In this document: in pieces, positions 58,990-64,000 of the stretch
Position numbering within the stretch: the stretch's first letter is position 1
Layout: each line of letters opens with the position of its first letter
Source of the DNA: a virus
IMG/VR virus record: IMGVR_UViG_3300006841_000093
Coordinates: 1 to 64,000 of that record
Direction: 5' to 3' (one strand)
DNA length: 64,000 nucleotides
Made by a program: the position numbers and the translations under genes
Notes under the pieces: model-generated
Seen by the model: only the letters and a program-made list of their open reading frames with translations
The model's database searches: none
Told to the model about the DNA's origin: nothing

Positions 58990-59076
58990 ATGTGTAATAA
59001 CGAACATTGTCATTGTGAGGGTTGTACTTGTGATCCTTGTGAATGTTCAGCAGATGATCTGTGTGGATGTGAATAA
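58990..59076 (+). CDS. Cys-rich metallothionein-like micropeptide
   Basis: 28 residues from ATG 58990 with AAAGGAGA 5 bases upstream. Nine cysteines (positions 2, 7, 9, 12, 14, 17, 19, 25, 27) and two His, in CxC/CxxC spacing typical of metallothioneins, plus acid residues. It could bind zinc or iron. Ends 16 bases before the holin-like gene. Too short for family assignment. Confidence 0.6.
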   Translation: MCNNEHCHCEGCTCDPCECSADDLCGCE

Positions 59077-59092
59077 TTTTTGAAAGGTTATA

Positions 59093-59554
59093 ATGCTTAC
59101 AATATTAGGAAGTGTATTAGGATTTGCTACTTCTACTGTACCTACCATAATGGACTTCTTTAAAGAAAAAGAAGAGAAGAAAGCAAAACAAGAAGAATTT
59201 AAATTACAGATAGAAGCAAAAAAAGCAGGTGTAGATTTAGACATTAAATTGTTTGAAGCAAAAAAAGATTTTGATGAACAGAAAATGCTTCTTGAACATG
59301 ATAAGGCATTAGGTCAACAAGGGGGTTTTATAAACTCGTTAAGAGCATTTGTAAGACCTTTTATAACTTATGTGTTTGTATTGACATTTATAGGTATTAA
59401 AGTAGTACTTGTATGGCAAGCAATACAAATAGATGCAGATTTAAATCAAACTATTGATATTGTGTGGGATGATGAAACTGAGGCTCTATTTGCAGCAATA
59501 ATTAGTTTTTGGTTCGGTTCTCGCGCAATGCCAGCGAAAAAGACCAATAAGTGA
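59093..59554 (+). CDS. Holin-like membrane protein (3TM family)
   Basis: 153 residues. First hydrophobic segment about 2-20; a long charged helix about 25-85 (coiled coil); then TM helices about 88-108 and 128-145 with GGFINSLRAFVRPFITYVFV and FAAIISFWFGSRAMPAKK, the pattern of the '3TM' holin family in marine phages. Placed nine bases before the endolysin gene. It would form holes or release the endolysin across the inner membrane. Confidence 0.75.
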   Translation: MLTILGSVLGFATSTVPTIMDFFKEKEEKKAKQEEFKLQIEAKKAGVDLDIKLFEAKKDFDEQKMLLEHDKALGQQGGFINSLRAFVRPFITYVFVLTFIGIKVVLVWQAIQIDADLNQTIDIVWDDETEALFAAIISFWFGSRAMPAKKTNK

Positions 59555-59563
59555 GGAAATGAA

Positions 59564-60040
59564 ATGGCAGGAAATATACAATTATCAAAGAACTTTTGGC
59601 TTAGTGAATTAATCAAGAGTTCTACTGCAGAAAGAAAGGGTATTGATAATACACCAGAGACAGAACATTTAGTTAATCTTACAGTAATAACACAACAAAT
59701 TTTACAACCGGTCAGAGAACATTTCGGAGTAATCACAGTCAATTCTGGATATCGAGGACCCAAATTAAATGCAGCTATTGGTGGATCAAAAACCTCTCAG
59801 CACATGAATGGTGAGGCGGTAGATTTTGAGCAATTAGGTACTCCTAATCCAACAGTAGCAAAATGGATAACAGAAAATCTAGTATGGGATCAAATCATAT
59901 TAGAGTTTTATAAAAAAGGTGAACCTAATTCGGGGTGGATACATTGTTCATACAAAAAAAATGGTCAAAATCGAAAGAAGATAACTACAGCATTAGTACA
60001 AAATGGAAAGACAGTTTACAAAAACGGGTTTGTTGTTTAA
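59564..60040 (+). CDS. Peptidase M15 family endolysin
   Basis: 158 residues. SKNFWLSELIKSSTA at the start, VNSGYRGPKLNAAIGGSKTSQHMNGEAVDF (about 63-92) with zinc ligands His (SQH) and Asp (AVDF), and GWIHCSY (about 125-131) with the third His: D-Ala-D-Ala carboxypeptidase/endopeptidase type M15_3. It cuts peptidoglycan cross-links for lysis. GAGG precedes the ATG. Lysis genes between hsp20 and the polymerase are unusual for T4 order. Confidence 0.88.
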   Translation: MAGNIQLSKNFWLSELIKSSTAERKGIDNTPETEHLVNLTVITQQILQPVREHFGVITVNSGYRGPKLNAAIGGSKTSQHMNGEAVDFEQLGTPNPTVAKWITENLVWDQIILEFYKKGEPNSGWIHCSYKKNGQNRKKITTALVQNGKTVYKNGFVV

Positions 60041-60109
60041 TCGAATTTTACATTAAATTTTATCTTCAAATACTTTTCACGGTGGGCGCGTTCATGGGTC
60101 GCTCATGGG

Positions 60110-60138
60110 TTGACAAACACATAAAACTGTGTTATAAT
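60110..60138 (+). promoter_or_regulatory. Host-type promoter of gp43
   Basis: TTGACA 60110-60115, 17-base spacer, TATAAT 60133-60138. The 164 bases between endolysin and polymerase hold only this; the small frames across it are out of frame with known genes. An apparent 35-codon frame ends exactly at the gp43 start. Confidence 0.82.
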
Positions 60139-60204
60139 AGGTTAGATGAAATTAATAGTGATTATGATAAAGAAACGCGAACAAACTGGTATCCCAAAAA
60201 CTAA

Positions 60205-62679
60205 ATGTCAAAATTTTATACTAACGTAGTATGTCTAGGTAATTATATTTTCGAAAGGGGAATAGAAAATGGATTACCTTTTGAAGAAAGACATGAATTT
60301 AAACCTACCTTATATATTCCTACCACAACTGAAACTAAATGGCGAACACTTGAAGATGAGCCAGTAGCCCCTGTTCAATGGGGATCTATTAAAGAAACCC
60401 GCGAATCAGTAAAAAAGTATGAAGGTGTAGATAACATGAAAATCTACGGCCATACAAATTATAATTATTCTTTTATTGCTGAAACATATCCAGAAAATAT
60501 TGATTACAATTTAGAACATCTTAAAATGATGTTTCTAGATATTGAAGTTGCTTCTGAACAAGGATTTCCTGATCCTGAAAACGCATCAGAAGAAGTAGTT
60601 GCCATTACTACAAAGATGGGTGATGATATTCAAGTTTGGGGTTGTAATGAATTTAAGAATGATAAAGAGGATATTACATATAATAGATGTTTTGATGAAC
60701 GACAATTATTAGAAGAATTTGTCATGTATTGGCAGAAGAATTGTCCTCATGTAATTTCTGGTTGGAACACAAAAACATTTGATACTCCATATCTTATTAA
60801 CAGAATTCGTAATATCTTAAATGAAACGTGGGTCAAGAAACTTTCACCGTGGGGATTTGTTAAAGAACAAAAAATCTTTGGTATGGGTGGTCGTGAAGTT
60901 CAGACTTATGAAATCTATGGTGTGTCTGAAATTGATTACTTGGATGCCTACAAGAAGTTTACTTATACTAATCAAGAGTCATATAGATTAGATCATATTG
61001 CTTATGTAGAATTGGGTCAAACTAAACTAGACTTTTCTGAAGTAGCAACACTCCATGAATTGTACAAGAAAGATTTTCAAAAGTTCATTGAATACAATAT
61101 TCAAGATACATTATTGGTTAGTCGCCTTGAAGATAAATTAAAACTTTTAGAATTGATTATTTCTCTGGCATATCTGTCGAAGTGTAATCTCACAGATGTA
61201 TTTGCACAGACTAGAATGTGGGATTGTATTATTTACAATCATCTTTTGAGAGAGAAAATTGTAATTCCTCAAAAGACTAAACATAGTAAAGGTGATATGT
61301 ATGAGGGTGCTTATGTTAAAGCACCACAATGTGGTAGACATGAATGGATTGTGAGTTTTGATTTAAACAGTCTATATCCACATTTGATTATGCAATATAA
61401 TATTTCTCCTGAAACCATCTTAGGACAATGGAAAGATGAAATAGGAGTAGAAGGTTTAATCGATAAAGAATTTGATACATCAGTTTGGAAACAAAAAGAT
61501 ATAACAGTTACACCGAATGGATCTGTTTATCGTAGAGATAAGCAAGGGTTTCTTCCCCAATTAATGGAAAGTATGTACAATGATAGGGTGAAATATAAAA
61601 AGAAAATGTTAGATGAACAGAAAAAGGGAAGAAACTCTGATCCAAATAAATTATCACAATATTACAACTATCAACAAAATTTAAAGATTGCATTAAACTC
61701 CGCCTATGGAGCAATGGGTAATCAATGGTTTCGTTATTATGATGAACGTAATGCAGAAGCAGTTACTGCAGCAGGTCAGTTATCAATTCAATGGGCCGAG
61801 AATGCAGTAAACAATTATTTAAACAAAACATTAGGTACACAAGATGTTGACTATATTGTTGCTATGGATACTGATTCTTTATATGTTCGTCTTGATGATC
61901 TTGTTTCTAGAATTGGTATTACCGATAAGGAAAAAATCATTGGATTCTTGGACAAGGCCTGTGGAAGAATCGAAGAAGTAATTGAAAAATGTTATACTGA
62001 ATTAGCGGAGTACATGAACGCCTATCAACAAAAGATGGTCATGAAACGTGAGGTCATTGCTGATACAGGAATTTGGACAGCAAAGAAACATTATATTCTG
62101 AACGTTCACGATTCTGAGGGTGTTCGATATGAAGAACCAAAATTAAAGATTGTGGGTATTGAAGCAATTAAAAGTTCAACACCAGAAGCATGTAGACAAT
62201 CACTTAGAGAGATTTTCAATATTATTATTTCAGGCACAGAAGATGATGTTATTGGTTATATTGAAAAGTTTAAAGAGAAGTTTTTTGGTTTGAATATGGA
62301 AGCTGTAGCATTTCCAAGATCTGTTAATGGATTAAAAAAATATAAAGATTCAGCAACAATTTATAAAAAATCAACTCCAATTCATGTTAAGGGAAGTTTA
62401 ATTTATAATCACATGTTGAGGACTAAGAAATTAACTAGAAGATATCCTGTTATACAAGAGGGTGAAAAGGTTAAGTTCACTTATCTCAAAGATCCAAATC
62501 CAGCAGGTGATAAAGTAATTTCTGTATTAAATAGTTTACCAAAAGAATTTGAATTAGAGAAATATATAGATTATGATACCCAATTTGAGAAAGCATTTAT
62601 CGAACCATTAAAAGGTGTATTAGATGTAATTGGGTGGGAAACAGAGAGAAAGTCAAGTCTTGACAATTTTTTTATATAG
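60205..62679 (+). CDS. 43: DNA polymerase, family B (gp43)
   Basis: 824 residues (T4 gp43 has 898). Exonuclease motif I FLDIEVAS (about 111-118), exo II VISGWNTKTFDTPYLI (about 184-199), exo III YNIQDTLLV (about 290), polymerase motif A FDLNSLYPHLI (about 385-395), B KIALNSAYGAMGN (about 494-506), C MDTDSLYVRL (about 554-563). The C-terminal tail ESSLDNFFI-like (SSLDNFF) is a clamp-binding peptide. No RegA-like operator was tested. No clear Shine-Dalgarno. Confidence 0.97.
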   Translation: MSKFYTNVVCLGNYIFERGIENGLPFEERHEFKPTLYIPTTTETKWRTLEDEPVAPVQWGSIKETRESVKKYEGVDNMKIYGHTNYNYSFIAETYPENIDYNLEHLKMMFLDIEVASEQGFPDPENASEEVVAITTKMGDDIQVWGCNEFKNDKEDITYNRCFDERQLLEEFVMYWQKNCPHVISGWNTKTFDTPYLINRIRNILNETWVKKLSPWGFVKEQKIFGMGGREVQTYEIYGVSEIDYLDAYKKFTYTNQESYRLDHIAYVELGQTKLDFSEVATLHELYKKDFQKFIEYNIQDTLLVSRLEDKLKLLELIISLAYLSKCNLTDVFAQTRMWDCIIYNHLLREKIVIPQKTKHSKGDMYEGAYVKAPQCGRHEWIVSFDLNSLYPHLIMQYNISPETILGQWKDEIGVEGLIDKEFDTSVWKQKDITVTPNGSVYRRDKQGFLPQLMESMYNDRVKYKKKMLDEQKKGRNSDPNKLSQYYNYQQNLKIALNSAYGAMGNQWFRYYDERNAEAVTAAGQLSIQWAENAVNNYLNKTLGTQDVDYIVAMDTDSLYVRLDDLVSRIGITDKEKIIGFLDKACGRIEEVIEKCYTELAEYMNAYQQKMVMKREVIADTGIWTAKKHYILNVHDSEGVRYEEPKLKIVGIEAIKSSTPEACRQSLREIFNIIISGTEDDVIGYIEKFKEKFFGLNMEAVAFPRSVNGLKKYKDSATIYKKSTPIHVKGSLIYNHMLRTKKLTRRYPVIQEGEKVKFTYLKDPNPAGDKVISVLNSLPKEFELEKYIDYDTQFEKAFIEPLKGVLDVIGWETERKSSLDNFFI

Positions 62680-62687
62680 TGTATAAT
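62660..62687 (+). promoter_or_regulatory. Host-type promoter before uvsX unit
   Basis: TTGACA 62660-62665, 16-base spacer, TATAAT 62682-62687, overlapping the 3' end of gp43. It drives two small genes and uvsX. Confidence 0.85.
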
Positions 62688-62698
62688 AGGGGGTATAC

Positions 62699-62929
62699 AT
62701 GGCAGGAAGTGTAATGGTAAGATATGCAAAGAAGACTACAAAACAATTAAGAAAAGAAAATTCAGGGTCACATGCTCAAATGTCAAAACAATTAAATTAT
62801 TCAATAGATATAGATCCAGATTCAATTAGTTATATGACTTTTGAAACTCAATCAGAAGCAAAGGCTTTTGCACAAAGAATGCAAGAAGATGGAAACCATA
62901 TAATTGAGATAAAAGATGATTACAGATGA
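62699..62929 (+). CDS. Small hypothetical protein
   Basis: 76 residues from ATG 62699; the promoter -10 is 12 bases before the start, so the transcript may be nearly leaderless, with GGGGG at 62690 the only purine-rich site. Basic N-terminus, then IDIDPDSISYMTFETQSEAKAFAQRMQEDG. No family recognised; overlaps the next gene. Confidence 0.6.
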   Translation: MAGSVMVRYAKKTTKQLRKENSGSHAQMSKQLNYSIDIDPDSISYMTFETQSEAKAFAQRMQEDGNHIIEIKDDYR

Positions 62930-63083
62930 TTTTGGTGGTTGGCTCACAGAAGATTTGCTACTTTTATTATCAGATTTAAAATTTCAAAGAGATCGTGTGG
63001 AAACATATTCTGAACGAGTAGATATAAATCAAGAAATTAGAGCAGTTAAAACAGAACTTAGATTAAGGAAAGATAATGAGTGA
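62916..63083 (+). CDS. Small helical hypothetical protein
   Basis: 55 residues from ATG 62916 within the previous gene. Acidic start, [15 protein letters not shown] helix, then [17 protein letters not shown]; probably helical bundle. Its stop overlaps the uvsX start by 8 bases, implying coupling. No known family. Confidence 0.55.
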   Translation: MITDDFGGWLTEDLLLLLSDLKFQRDRVETYSERVDINQEIRAVKTELRLRKDNE

Positions 63084-64000
63084 TTATTTAGATAATTTAG
63101 TAAAAGTGACAGGTAATGAATTCGCAACAAAAGTTTCAGATGGGGTTGAAGCTGGTGATGTTACTGGTCATGTAGATACAGGAAGTTATATTTTAAATGC
63201 ATTAGTTTCAGGAGACATTTATGGAGGAATCCCATCAAACAAAATTACAGCTCTGGCAGGAGAAACTGCAACGGGTAAAACATTTTTCGCTCTTGGTATG
63301 GTCAAACAGTTTCTTTCAGATAATCCTAGCGGCGGCGTTTTGTATTTTGAGTCTGAGTCTGCACTCACTAAAGACATGATTGAGAGTAGGGGAATCGATT
63401 CAAAACGAATGATAATTCTCCCCGTAACTACTATACAAGAATTTACTCACCAAGCAGTTAAAATAGTAGAAAATCATACAGAAGATAAACCGATAATGAT
63501 GTGTCTCGATTCACTTGGAATGTTATCAACAACAAAAGAAGTTGGTGATATTACAGAAGGTAAGGAGACTAAAGATATGACACGGGCACAACTTGTTAAA
63601 GGGTGTTTCAGGGTCTTGACATTGAAATTAGGTAAAGCAGGAATTCCATTATTAGTAACCAATCATACATACAAACAAGTTGGAACTATGTTTCCACAAG
63701 ATGTGATGGGTGGTGGTAGTGGACTACAGTATGCAGCATCTACAATTATTTTCCTTTCCAAGAGAAAAGAAAAAGAGGGCACAGATGTTGTTGGTAATGT
63801 AATACATTGTAAGAATTTTAAATCTAGATTAACGAAAGAAAATAAAAAGGTAGATGTTCTCTTGAGGTATGATCAAGGTTTGAATAGATATTATGGGTTA
63901 CTTGAATTAGCAGAAGAAGCGGGGATTTTTAAAAAGGTTTCTACAAGATATGAGATGCCGGATGGTGGTAAAATTTTTGGAAAGGCAATACTGAATGAGC
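63076..64000 (+). CDS. uvsX: UvsX RecA-like recombinase (3' end outside window)
   Basis: 308 codons visible, open to the end. ATG 63076 after GGAAAG. Walker [13 protein letters not shown] (about 62-73), Walker [11 protein letters not shown] (about 138-147), [10 protein letters not shown] (about 195) and a L2-like [13 protein letters not shown] (about 212-224). It carries strand exchange in recombination-dependent replication with UvsY (16628). Follows gp43 as in T4. Confidence 0.95.
   Translation, partial: MSDYLDNLVKVTGNEFATKVSDGVEAGDVTGHVDTGSYILNALVSGDIYGGIPSNKITALAGETATGKTFFALGMVKQFLSDNPSGGVLYFESESALTKDMIESRGIDSKRMIILPVTTIQEFTHQAVKIVENHTEDKPIMMCLDSLGMLSTTKEVGDITEGKETKDMTRAQLVKGCFRVLTLKLGKAGIPLLVTNHTYKQVGTMFPQDVMGGGSGLQYAASTIIFLSKRKEKEGTDVVGNVIHCKNFKSRLTKENKKVDVLLRYDQGLNRYYGLLELAEEAGIFKKVSTRYEMPDGGKIFGKAILNE

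Noticed and set aside
59935-60204. Frame overlapping endolysin and gp43 promoter
   Set aside because: Out of frame with endolysin, contains a promoter, and has no ribosome site; likely chance.
1-64000. Prophage or integrative element
   Set aside because: No integrase, excisionase, repressor or direct att repeats seen; core is that of a lytic T4-like phage.
1-64000. Cyanophage with photosynthesis genes
   Set aside because: Cyanophage-type accessory genes are present but no psbA, psbD, hli or similar was found in this window.

Overview
This window is a contiguous piece of an AT-rich, T4-like marine myovirus genome (tailed phage). Almost every gene reads on the + strand, genes abut or overlap by a few bases, and the T4 core set is present in recognisable order: gp16-gp17, gp18-gp19-gp20, prohead core protein, gp21-gp22-gp23, uvsY-uvsW, gp55, gp47-gp46, gp45-gp44, gp62-regA, gp43 and uvsX. 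The accessory genes (peptide deformylase, Hsp20, CobS/CobT-like pair, tryptophan-halogenase-like enzyme, 2OG-Fe(II) oxygenases, FmdB zinc ribbon, asparagine synthetase) are of the kind seen in marine T4-like phages. I see no photosynthesis genes, so a heterotrophic Gram-negative marine host is more likely than a cyanobacterium, but the host cannot be named from this sequence. I see no integrase, transposase, att site or CRISPR array.

Layout. 1-14042: packaging, tail, portal, prohead and capsid genes, with T4-type late promoters (TATAAATA) and two clear terminators, interrupted by an HNH endonuclease gene on the - strand. 14044-16631: a radical SAM protein and two small-molecule/glycan-type methyltransferases. 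16628-23204: recombination and late-transcription genes (uvsY, uvsW, gp55, gp47, gp46) and peptide deformylase. 23345-26515: an envelope module with an ExbB/MotA-like channel, an ExbD/MotB-like protein carrying a YfaP-like periplasmic domain, a two-TM protein, a lipoprotein and an SbmA/BacA-type peptide transporter. 26648-29570: oxygenase, zinc ribbon, halogenase-like flavoenzyme and a half-size Na/Pi cotransporter. 29644-34338: a purine acquisition and salvage operon (GMP reductase, three phosphoribosyltransferases, BMP-type nucleoside-binding protein, NCS2-like permease).

34314-35494 is a - strand unit with its own exact late promoter: a class II tRNA-synthetase-like catalytic domain and a tRNA whose anticodon reads GTT (Asn). 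35507-43136 holds a U32-like protein coupled to a methyltransferase, a tRNA-Tyr, a CobT/CobS-like VWA + AAA pair and a run of small genes. 43181-64000 is the replication region. The T4 order 45-44-62-regA-43 is broken between 44 and 62 by about 10.7 kb of accessory genes: four methyltransferase-like genes, a PLP-fold protein, a dehydrogenase-like protein, a ParB-like protein, AsnB, and a putative restriction endonuclease overlapping one methyltransferase gene. A dUTPase, Hsp20, lysis genes (holin-like and M15 endolysin) and several small ORFs and RNAs lie between regA and gp43.

Regulation that can be read: many host-type TTGACA-N16-18-TATAAT promoters in front of early genes; four of these form a near-identical repeated cassette that extends about 20 bases past the -10 box. 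T4-type late boxes precede virion genes and the - strand synthetase-like gene. gp55, encoded here, is the expected reader of the late boxes. The most interesting parts are the envelope channel/transporter module, the purine operon, the putative R-M pair, and the family of three SPPYF methyltransferases with unusual partner enzymes.
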